A stretch of 64,000 nucleotides of DNA from assembly GCA_041394145.1 (NCBI GenBank), contig JAWKIW010000020.1:28632-92631 (forward strand). Direction: 5' to 3'. Source of the DNA: JAWKIW01 sp041394145. Its GTDB lineage: Bacteria > Actinomycetota > Acidimicrobiia > Acidimicrobiales > Acidimicrobilacustridaceae. The position numbers and the translations under genes are program-made. Shown here piece by piece: positions 37,314 to 44,756 of the stretch (position 1 is the first letter of the stretch; each line of letters starts with the position of its first letter). The notes under the pieces are model-generated. The model saw nothing but the letters and a program-made list of their open reading frames with translations, was not told the DNA's origin and did not search any database.

Positions 37314-38459
37314 TCAGGTGGGCGGCGCGGCCGATCCCTCGTCGTCGACGGCGGCGTCGGCCTCGCCGGCGTCCGCGGCCATCGGGGTGGGCCCCGCGCC
37401 CTCGCCGCGATGGGGCGGTGCGAGGAGGTCGGCGGTGAAGGTGCGGATCTCGTCGTAGAGCCGATGGCTCGCCGACGACCACGGCATGAGGATCGGGTAG
37501 ACGTGGAACATGTCGGGCTCTTCGAGCTCGACGACGTCGACGCCGTCGCGCCGCAGGTCGTTGCAGAAGCGTCGGATCGGGTCCCGGAACATCTCTTCGT
37601 CGCCGAAGGCGACGAGCGCCGGCGGGTACCCCGTGAGGTCGCGGGCGACGGGCGAGATGAACGGGTTGTGCGCGTCGAGCCCGTGCAGGTACGGCGTCGT
37701 CGGGATCTGCGTCGGGAGGATGTCGAGCCGGGCGTTGTCGCTGACCGACGGCTCGTCGAGCACCAGCTCCACCTCGGGCGAGAACAGCATCACCCCTGCC
37801 GGGCGGGGAAGGTGCTTGGCACGGTCGGCGAGCAGCAGCGAGTCGACCAGCCCGCCGCCGCCCGAGTCCCCGGCGAACAGGATGCGCTCGGGGGGCACGC
37901 CGGTGTCGAGGACGGCCTCGTACACGGCGATGGCGTCGTCGAGCCCGGCGGGGAACGGGAACTCCGGCGCGAGCCGGTAGTCGGCCACGAACAGGCGACA
38001 CCCGGTGATGTGGGACAGGTAGCCGGTGAACGCGGCGTACATGCCGGGCGAGGTGGCGATGTACCCGCCGCCGTGGAGGTAGATGATCATGCCGTTCGGT
38101 TCGCGATCGGCCGGGCGGTACCACATGCCCGGCACGCCCCCGATGGCGTCGGTGCCCATCGCCACCTTCATGCGGTGCACGAACGGCGGCAGCACGGTGC
38201 GGGAGATGTCGTCGATGACCTTCTCGAAGGATCGCAGCGACGGCGTGTCAAGCGCGGTGGCGAACCCGAAGAAGGCCTTCATGACCTCCCGGGTGACGTT
38301 CTGTCCGAGGTTCTCCAGCGGCTGCTCCGGCCCGTCGAACGGCCGCTTCAGCGGCACGGTCGCCAGGGCGGCGGCCAGGCGTCCGGCGAAGCCGGCCAGG
38401 TTGACCGCCGTGGTCGGGAGGGGCGCCGTCTTCACCCCCGGTCGCCCGGCCATCACCAT
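37314..38459 (-). CDS. Alpha/beta hydrolase, HSL family (lipase/esterase)
   Basis: A 381-residue hydrolase. The hormone-sensitive-lipase oxyanion motif HGGGY, the nucleophile elbow GDSGGGG (usual form GDSAGG), the catalytic Asp in ALVAFGDEEMF and the His in DMFHVYPIL are all in place. About 90 extra N-terminal residues form a helical cap. The C-terminus has an acidic Ala-rich tail. The ATG at 38459 has GGGAGG seven bases upstream. It is divergent from the beta-lactamase-like gene; both are serine hydrolases, perhaps of related ester substrates. Confidence 0.9.
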   Translation of the reverse strand: MVMAGRPGVKTAPLPTTAVNLAGFAGRLAAALATVPLKRPFDGPEQPLENLGQNVTREVMKAFFGFATALDTPSLRSFEKVIDDISRTVLPPFVHRMKVAMGTDAIGGVPGMWYRPADREPNGMIIYLHGGGYIATSPGMYAAFTGYLSHITGCRLFVADYRLAPEFPFPAGLDDAIAVYEAVLDTGVPPERILFAGDSGGGGLVDSLLLADRAKHLPRPAGVMLFSPEVELVLDEPSVSDNARLDILPTQIPTTPYLHGLDAHNPFISPVARDLTGYPPALVAFGDEEMFRDPIRRFCNDLRRDGVDVVELEEPDMFHVYPILMPWSSASHRLYDEIRTFTADLLAPPHRGEGAGPTPMAADAGEADAAVDDEGSAAPPT

Positions 38460-38505
38460 CGTCGTGCCTCCCGAGGTCCTACCGACCGCCGTCGTCGCCG
38501 CCGGA

Positions 38506-38511
38506 GCCTAC
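38506..38511 (-). promoter_or_regulatory. -10 element TAGGCT upstream of esterase
   Basis: TAGGCT on the minus strand is 46 bases before the esterase ATG, giving a leader that contains its GGGAGG ribosome site. Confidence 0.4.
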
Positions 38512-38590
38512 TGGTGTCCTCGGCGGCGCCGGCCGTCCCGGCGAGGCCGGGTTCTCCGGGCCCCCTCCGCCAGCCGGTACCCTGCGGGGC

Positions 38591-39829
38591 ATCGACGGCT
38601 TCGTGCACCCCGACTTCGCCGGCGTCGCCGGCGTGTTCCGCCAGCAGCTCGCCCGCACCACCGGCGGGGCGGCGGTGGCCGTGTACCACCGGGGTGAGCT
38701 GGTGGTCGACCTGTGGGGCGGCCGCCGGGTGCGGCCTGCGCCCGACGGCGCCCTCGACGGCCCGGAGGAGCCGTGGGAGGGCGACACCCTGGCCATGTGC
38801 TTCTCCAGCACCAAGGGCCTGACCTCGACGGCCCTGCACCTCCTCGCCGACCGCGGGCTCGTCGACTACGAGGCGCCCGTCGCCGCCTACTGGCCGGAGT
38901 TCGCCGCCAACGGCAAGGAGGGCGTGACCGTCGCCCACCTCCTGACCCACTCGGCGGGCCTGCACCGGTTGCGCACCGTGATCGACCGGGCCGACCGGAT
39001 GCTCGACTGGGACCACATGGTCGAGGCCCTGGCGGCGGCCCGCCCGGCGTACGAACCGGGCACCCAGAACGGCTACCACGCGCTCACGTACGGATGGCTG
39101 GTCGGCGAGGTCGTGCGTCGGGTGTCGGGGCAGCCGCTCGACGAGTTCGTCCAGCGCGAGATCGTCGAGCCCCTCGGCCTCGGCGGCCTCTACCTGGGCT
39201 GCCCGCCCGAGCAGCGCTACCGGGTCGCGCCGCTCGAGCCGATGGGCCGGGCCCTGTTCGGGCCCCGACCGGCCCGGATCGTGCAGCGGCGGGTGGGGGA
39301 GCAGCTGGGCAAGCTGGCGTCCGCCGTGCGCTCGCCCATCAACCCCCGGCGGATGATCAACGCGCTCGCGCCGCGGGGCATCGAGGACGTGCTGTGGGCC
39401 GGCGACGTGATGGACGCCTCGATCCCCGCCGCCAACGGCTTCTTCGACGCGCGCTCGCTGGCCCGCATGTACGCCATGATCGCCGGGCACGGCGAGATCG
39501 ACGGCGTGCGCCTCCTGTCGCCCGCCACCGTGGAGCGGATGGCCCGCGTCCGCTCGCGGCGTCGCGACCTCGTCCTGGTCATGCCGATGCGCTGGCGCTA
39601 CGGCTACCACCTCGTGGGCACGACCCGGGGCCTGGTCGACGAGGCGTTCGGGCACTTCGGCTTCGGTGGCTCGGGCGGCTGGTGCGACCCCGGCCGCGAC
39701 GTGGCGGTGGCCATGGTGTGCAACCGGGGCTCGGGGACGCCGATCGGCGATCTCCGCCTGCTCCAGCTCGGCACGGCCGTCGACGACGCCGTGCGCGAGC
39801 GCGACGCCGACCAGCGCGGCGCGGCCTGA
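38591..39829 (+). CDS. Class C beta-lactamase-like serine hydrolase
   Basis: A protein of ~410 residues of the beta-lactamase/esterase EstB family. The catalytic S-x-x-K is CFSSTKGLT, the Tyr motif is YHALTYGW, and the late FGFGGSGGW holds the third motif region. No signal peptide is seen, so it is an intracellular esterase or peptidase rather than a resistance enzyme. The normal start would be GTG 38603. However, TACCCT ends exactly seven bases before an in-frame ATC at 38591, and the family typically begins at that point (IDGFVHPDF), so translation may start at the non-standard ATC. Confidence 0.88.
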   Translation: MDGFVHPDFAGVAGVFRQQLARTTGGAAVAVYHRGELVVDLWGGRRVRPAPDGALDGPEEPWEGDTLAMCFSSTKGLTSTALHLLADRGLVDYEAPVAAYWPEFAANGKEGVTVAHLLTHSAGLHRLRTVIDRADRMLDWDHMVEALAAARPAYEPGTQNGYHALTYGWLVGEVVRRVSGQPLDEFVQREIVEPLGLGGLYLGCPPEQRYRVAPLEPMGRALFGPRPARIVQRRVGEQLGKLASAVRSPINPRRMINALAPRGIEDVLWAGDVMDASIPAANGFFDARSLARMYAMIAGHGEIDGVRLLSPATVERMARVRSRRRDLVLVMPMRWRYGYHLVGTTRGLVDEAFGHFGFGGSGGWCDPGRDVAVAMVCNRGSGTPIGDLRLLQLGTAVDDAVRERDADQRGAA

Positions 39830-39895
39830 TCCTCCCGCCGGCCCGGCCGACGCTCGTGGCGCGCCGGTCGGGTGGGCGTGCCCGGGCGCCTCAGC

Positions 39896-42059
39896 TCAGC
39901 GCACGAGCAGGAAGATGACCGTCGCCGCGATGGCGATGATCACGAGCAGCAGCACGATCCACAGGCCGGCCCGGCTCTTCTTGGCCGGCGGCGCCCCCAC
40001 GGGAGCGCCGGGGATCGGCGGTCCACCCAGCGGGGCGCCGGGCGGGGCGCCGCCGGGGGCGCCCCGGGGCGCGCCGGGGGCCGCGGGCGGCAGCGGTGGC
40101 GCGCCGGGTGGTGGCGCCGCGCTGGGTGGCGCCCCGGCCGGAGCACCGGGTGGGGGGAGCGGTGGCGCGCCGGGTGGCGGTGCCACGCCGGGTGCGCCGG
40201 GGGGTGGCCCTGGTGGTGGCGCGGCGCTGGGGGCGGTCCGGGTGGTGGCGCGGCGGGTGGCGGTGCCACGCCGGGTGCGCCGGGGGTGGCCCTGGTGGTG
40301 GCGCGGCGCCGGGGGCGGTCCGGGTGGTGGCGCGGCGCCGGGGGCGGTGCCACGCCGGGTGCGCCGGGGGTGGCCCTGGTGGTGGCGCGGCGCCGGGGGC
40401 GGTCCGGGTGGTGGTGCGGCGCCGGGTGGTGGCGCGGCGCCGGGGGGCGGTCCGGGTGGTGGTGCGGCGCCGGGTGGTGGCGCGGCGCGCCGGGGGCGGT
40501 CCGGGGAGGTGGCGGCGCCGGGTGGTGGCGGCGCCGGGCTCGGGCGGGACCTGCCAGCCCTGGGCCGAGGCGGAGCGGCGACGGGCGGCGGTCCGGGCGG
40601 TGGCGCCGCACCGGGTGGCGGCGCGGTGGGCGGCGTGGGCTGCGCCTCGGGGCCGGTGGGCGGCGGGCCGACGATCGTGGTGAGCCCGGCGGCGGCCGCA
40701 CCGGCGCCCGCCGCACCGATCGGGCCGATCTCCGGCCCTCGTCGGTGGGTGCTCCTCGGTGGGCGCTGCCTCGGTGGTCTCGCCGCTGGGCTCGGGCGGG
40801 GCGGTCGGCGTCGGCGGCGCCTCCTCGGCGGCGGCCTCCTCCGCGACCTCCTCGACGGCGGCCTCCTCGACGGCTGCCTCCTCCACGGCCTCCTCGGCGG
40901 CTGCTTCCTCCACGGCCTCCTCGGCGGCTGCCTCTGGGGCGGCCGCGCCGGCCGCCGCGGCGACGGCCGCGCCGGTCCCGGCCGAGCGGGCCGTGCGGGC
41001 GAAGCCGTTCAGCCAGTCGGCGGCGCTGGTGGGGCGGTTTCCCGGCTCGGCGTCGAGCAGCTCCATCACCGCATCGACCAGGGCGTCGTCGCCGGCGGCC
41101 AGCGGTGCCCCGGCCAGCTGGGATCGGGCCTTGTCCGGGTTGAGCAGCGGCGGTGGCGAGCCGCTCAGCAGGTAGCAGGCGAGGGCGCCGAACGCCCAGC
41201 GGTCTGCGGCCGCGTCGTAGGGCTCGCCGTTGAGGACCTCGGGTGGCATCCACGCGGGGCTGCCCACGATGGTCATGTTGGCGTCGAGCTTCATCAGCCG
41301 CGCCGTGCCGAACCCCACGAGGCGCACGGCGCCGTCGTCGCCCACCAGCACGTTGCCCGGCTTCAGGTTGCGGTGCAGCACCGGCCGCCCCCCGATGCCG
41401 GCGTGCAGGTAGTCGAGGGCGTCGGCGACCGGCTCGAGCAGGCCCACGACGTCGTCGAGCGACCGGTCCGGGTGGGCCGTGAGCCAGTCGTCGAGGCGCT
41501 CGCCGTCGACCCAGTTCATCACCAGGCACACGACGTCGGTCTCGGCGTGAGCGCCGCCGCGTCGGTGGGGCTCGGCGGCTTCGAACACCTCGCGCACCTT
41601 GACCAGCGCCGGGTGCTCGAGGGAGCGCAGCAGCTCGGCCTGTCGCAGCCAGCGCTCACGGGCTTGGTCGAGGTCGGCGTCGGTGCCCCGACTCGAGACC
41701 TTGATCGCCACCGGCACCTCGACGTCGTCGAGGGCGAGGGCGCCGAGCCACAGGTCACCGTCGTTGCCCCGCGACCGCCGCTCCCGCAACAGGTACCGGT
41801 CGGCGTCGGCGGCCGGACCGACGTGCAGGTCGCCGTCGTCACCTCCGTCGGCAGCCGGACCGGCATCGCCGCTCGCCGCCGGTTCGCCGCTCGCCGCCGG
41901 TTCGCCGGTCGCCGACGGCTCGGGGCCGGCCGGCGGCGTCGTGCTCGTCGCCGGCGCCGCGTGCTGGGCCCGGTAGCCGGGATCGGGGTGCTGCTCCGGC
42001 GGGTACCACTTCCCGTCCGAGGCCAGCCACCAGCCCTCGCCCATGGACTGCTCGCTCAC
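39896..42059 (-). CDS. Tail-anchored serine/threonine pseudokinase with low-complexity linker
   Basis: The N-terminus has GWWLASDGKWYPPE (residues 9-22), a tryptophan motif common in Acidimicrobiia. A kinase-like domain spans ~88-350, with the ATP lysine VAIK (Lys120) and helix-C Glu (AELL). The catalytic motif is HRN (229-231) instead of HRD and GFG (249-251) instead of DFG, so both essential aspartates are missing. An Ala/Glu-rich stretch (EEAAVEEA repeats) and a long Pro/Gly/Ala-rich stretch follow. A final membrane helix lies in another frame (LWIVLLLVIIAIAATVIFLL, stop at 39896). One or more indels in the repetitive DNA (40.2-40.7 kb) break the frame. GTG start has AAAGGGG upstream. It likely binds peptides or nucleotides at the inner membrane rather than phosphorylating. 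Confidence 0.75.
40181..40500. repeat. Tandem repeats in pseudokinase linker
   Basis: The string TGCCACGCCGGGTGCGCC recurs at 40181, 40264 and 40348, i.e. periods of 83 and 84 bases, followed by shorter GGTGGTGGCGCGGCGCCG units to about 40500. In coding repeats one expects 84; the 83-base copy shifts the frame and contains a six-G run where the others have five. Confidence 0.75.
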
Positions 42060-42184
42060 TGGACTCCCCTTTCGTGCGACGCGGCGGCCACAGCATCGCA
42101 GGTTCCCCCCGTCCTCGCCGCCGGTCCGTGCCCACCGGCACCTCGACCGGCCCACCGATGGCGGATCCTCGCTTGCGTAGGACT

Positions 42185-42214
42185 TCAGAGATAAATACGA
42201 TCGCAGATATATCT
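42185..42214. promoter_or_regulatory. AT-rich divergent promoter with palindromes
   Basis: This is the most AT-rich stretch for kilobases, between the divergent pseudokinase and tetR genes. It holds the perfect palindrome AGATATATCT (42205-42214), CGATCG (42198-42203) and a related AGATAAAT copy just left. It is probably the operator of the downstream TetR and a promoter for one or both genes. Confidence 0.5.
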
Positions 42215-42299
42215 TGCCGACCGGCTCCTTGGTGCGCCCACCGCAGATCCGGGTCACGGGTCCGGTCGAGCAGCGGGGGAGCCGACGAGGAGGCTGGTG

Positions 42300-42959
42300 G
42301 TGGCCCGGACCCAGGAGCAGCGCAAGGCCGACACCCGCCGCCGGCTGCTCGACGCGGCCGCCGCCGAGTTCGCCCGCAAGGGGTTCCACGCCGTGTCCAC
42401 CGAGACCGTCGCCGATGCCGCCGATCGCACGAGCGGCGCGGTGTACGCCCACTTCGGGGGCAAGGACGGCCTGCTGCTGGCCCTGCTCGCCGAGTTCGAG
42501 CGGGCGACCGTTCGGCGCATGCAGGCCGCCCTCGACGATGCGGCCACCCACGAGGAGCGTGTCGCCGCCCTGTGGGACGGCTTCGTCGACCAAGCGGCCG
42601 GCGCCGACGACGCCTGGATGCTGCTCGAGCACGAGCTGTGGCTCTACGCCGCACGTCGCGGCGACCCCGACGGTGCGCTCGCCGCCCGCTACGCCGCCGG
42701 TCGGCAGGCCATGGGAGAGGCCTTCGCCCGGTGGGCCGACGACGCCGGCACGCCGCTGCCGGTCGAGTCCGACAGGCTCGGTACCCTCGTGCTCGCCCTG
42801 CTGTTCGGCCTCGAGATGCAGCGGCGGGTGGAGCCTGCCGCCGTGCCCGACGACCTCGCCGTCGACGGCCTCCGCCTGCTGTTCGGCGCGCCCGCCGTGG
42901 CGCGACGGCCGCCCCCGCGGGGGTCGTCGTCCACCAGGACCCGGCGCGCCCGGTCCTGA
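42300..42959 (+). CDS. TetR family transcriptional regulator
   Basis: A 219-residue TetR. The N-terminal HTH is complete (RRRLLDAAAAEFARKGF, VADAADRTSGAVYAHFGGK). The helical C-terminal domain has YAAGRQAMGEAFARWADD and ends in an Arg-rich tail. Two GTG starts lie side by side; GTG 42300 is best placed, six bases after GAGGAGG. It precedes a nitronate monooxygenase-like gene and is divergent from the pseudokinase gene, with an AT-rich palindrome region between. Confidence 0.88.
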   Translation: MARTQEQRKADTRRRLLDAAAAEFARKGFHAVSTETVADAADRTSGAVYAHFGGKDGLLLALLAEFERATVRRMQAALDDAATHEERVAALWDGFVDQAAGADDAWMLLEHELWLYAARRGDPDGALAARYAAGRQAMGEAFARWADDAGTPLPVESDRLGTLVLALLFGLEMQRRVEPAAVPDDLAVDGLRLLFGAPAVARRPPPRGSSSTRTRRARS

Positions 42960-43001
42960 TCCACCGGCCACCGACCTCCGACCACCCGACCACCCGACCG
43001 A

Positions 43002-43079
43002 AACCCGACCGAACTCCGGTCTGCGACAACCCGACCGAACCCCGGTCTGCGACAACCCGACCGAACCCCGACCAAGACC
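43002..43079. repeat. 26-base tandem repeat between tetR and monooxygenase genes
   Basis: The 26-base unit beginning AACCCGACCGAAC and ending GGTCTGCGAC occurs at 43002 and 43028 with one mismatch, and a partial third copy starts at 43054. CCCGACCGA-like heptamers continue on both sides. It fills the ~175-base gap before the monooxygenase gene and could be an array of binding sites. Confidence 0.75.
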
Positions 43080-43135
43080 CCGAACCCGACAACCCGACCG
43101 ACGACCCGGCTCCTCGCCGCCGAAAGGACACCACC

Positions 43136-44257
43136 GTGCACACCGAGATCTGCGACCGCCTCGGCATCGAGTTCCCCATCTTCGCCTTCACGCACTGCCG
43201 CGACGTCGTCGCCGCCGTCTCCAACGCCGGCGGCATGGGCGTGCTCGGCGCAGTCGGCTTCACGCCCGAGCAGCTCGCCGTCGAGCTGGAGTGGATCGAC
43301 GAGCACGTCGGCGACAAGCCCTACGCCGTCGACGTCGTCATCCCCGGCAAGTACGAGGGCATGGGGGAGATGGACCCGGCCAAGCTCGAGGCCGACCTGC
43401 TGGCGATGGTGCCCGACGAGACCCGCGCCTTCGCCCGCCGGCTCTACGCCGACGCCGGGGTGCCCGAGCTCACCGAGCAGCAGCCGCCGGCCCTCATCGG
43501 CTGGACCGAGGCGACGGCCACGCCGCTCGTCGACGAAGCCCTGCGCCACCCCAACGTCAAGCTGATCGCCAACGCCCTCGGCACGCCGCCCACGGAGATC
43601 ATCGACGAGATCCACCGCGAGGGCCGGCTCGTGGCGGCGCTGTGCGGGTCGTCGTACCAGGCGCTGCACCACAAGGAGGCGGGCGTCGACATCATCATCG
43701 CCCAGGGCACCGAGGGTGGTGGCCACACGGGTGAGATCGGCTCCATGGTGCTGTGGCCCGAGGTGATCGACGCCGTGGCGCCGGTGCCGGTGCTGGCCGC
43801 TGGCGGCATCGGCACCGGCCGGCAGATGGCGGCGGCGCTCGCCCTGGGTGCCCAGGGCGTGTGGACCGGTTCGCTGTGGCTGACGGTCGAGGAGGCCGAC
43901 ATCCCACCGGCGCAGATGCAGGCCATGTTCGACGCGACGTCGCGTGACACCGTGCGCTCCCGCTCCTGGACCGGCAAGCCGTGCCGCATGCTGCGCAACG
44001 ACTGGACCGAGGCGTGGGAGAACCCCGACAACCCCAAGCCGCTCGGCATGCCGCTGCAGTTCATGATCACCGGCGAGATGGTCGTCCGACACCACAACTA
44101 CCCCGAGCAGTCCCAGAAGGTGGGCTTCAACCCGGTGGGCCAGATCGTCGGGCGCATGAACAAGGTGCGCAAGAGCAAGGACGTCATCTTCGACATGGTG
44201 TCGGAGTGCATCGAGTCCACCGAGCGCCTCGATCGCCTGATGCAGGCGGGCTCGTGA
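43136..44257 (+). CDS. Nitronate monooxygenase-like FMN enzyme
   Basis: A 373-residue TIM-barrel flavoprotein of the nitronate monooxygenase (2-nitropropane dioxygenase) family. IEFPIFAFTHCRDVVAAVSNAGGMGVLGA is the N-terminal signature, GTEGGGHTGEIGSMVL holds the catalytic His, and VLAAGGIGTGRQMAAALALGAQGVWTG is the phosphate-binding end. In actinobacteria such genes often sit in lipid or steroid clusters, and true nitronate activity is unproven. GTG start with GAAAGGA upstream. The SnoaL-like gene follows at once, its possible GTG start overlapping the stop (GTGA). Confidence 0.9.
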   Translation: MHTEICDRLGIEFPIFAFTHCRDVVAAVSNAGGMGVLGAVGFTPEQLAVELEWIDEHVGDKPYAVDVVIPGKYEGMGEMDPAKLEADLLAMVPDETRAFARRLYADAGVPELTEQQPPALIGWTEATATPLVDEALRHPNVKLIANALGTPPTEIIDEIHREGRLVAALCGSSYQALHHKEAGVDIIIAQGTEGGGHTGEIGSMVLWPEVIDAVAPVPVLAAGGIGTGRQMAAALALGAQGVWTGSLWLTVEEADIPPAQMQAMFDATSRDTVRSRSWTGKPCRMLRNDWTEAWENPDNPKPLGMPLQFMITGEMVVRHHNYPEQSQKVGFNPVGQIVGRMNKVRKSKDVIFDMVSECIESTERLDRLMQAGS

Positions 44258-44271
44258 GCGAGGATGGGTCG

Positions 44272-44649
44272 ATGACACCCGAAGAGGTCGTGAGCGAGTT
44301 CATCCGTCGGATCGGTGCCATGGATCTCGACGGGGCGTGCCAGCTGGTCACCGACGACTGCGAGTACGACAACGTCCCGATGGGCAAGGGCTTCGGTCCC
44401 GACGGCATCAAGGCCGTGCTCGCTCCGATGGTCGAGGGCCTCGACGAGGTCGAGTTCGTGGTCCACCGGCAGGCGGTCAGCGGCGACGTCGTCATGAACG
44501 AGCGCTCCGACCGGTTCCGCTCGGGCGAGACGTGGCTCGACCTGCCGGTCGCCGGGGTGTTCGAGGTCGGCGACGACGGTCGCATCCGGCTGTGGCGCGA
44601 CTACTTCGACATGGGACAGCTGAACGCCGAGCTCGCCAAGCTGGCCTGA
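44272..44649 (+). CDS. SnoaL/limonene-epoxide hydrolase-like protein
   Basis: A 125-residue NTF2-fold protein. PEEVVSEFIRRIGAMDLDGACQLVTDDCEYDNVPMG opens it and VAGVFEVGDDGRIRLWRDYFDMGQL closes it; the R-x-D-Y-F-D end is typical of limonene-1,2-epoxide hydrolases, whose Asp-Arg-Asp triad seems largely present. I use ATG 44272 with GAGGA upstream; GTG 44254 overlapping the previous stop is the alternative and would add six residues. It is coupled to the monooxygenase-like gene and may process its product. Confidence 0.85.
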   Translation: MTPEEVVSEFIRRIGAMDLDGACQLVTDDCEYDNVPMGKGFGPDGIKAVLAPMVEGLDEVEFVVHRQAVSGDVVMNERSDRFRSGETWLDLPVAGVFEVGDDGRIRLWRDYFDMGQLNAELAKLA

Positions 44650-44742
44650 TCGTCGGCGCCGCATCGCGTCGGGACGGGTCCCCGGCCCGACACCGACGAT
44701 CAGCACCCGGGCCAGTGACCCCGTTCGCGGACCCCCGTCGGC

Positions 44743-44748
44743 AAGAAT
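44743..44748 (+). promoter_or_regulatory. Possible -10 AAGAAT before acyltransferase
   Basis: AAGAAT ends eight bases before the GTG start at 44757 and no ribosome site intervenes; a weaker fit to the TANNNT pattern. Confidence 0.35.
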
Positions 44749-44756
44749 GACCGGTC

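Noticed and set aside
38591..39829. A resistance beta-lactamase
   Set aside because: There is no signal peptide, and the Tyr motif and size fit intracellular EstB-type esterases.
39666..42194. A plus-strand Gly/Ala-rich open frame opposite the pseudokinase gene
   Set aside because: It mirrors the Pro/Gly repeat linker of the minus-strand gene and has no ribosome site or family features.
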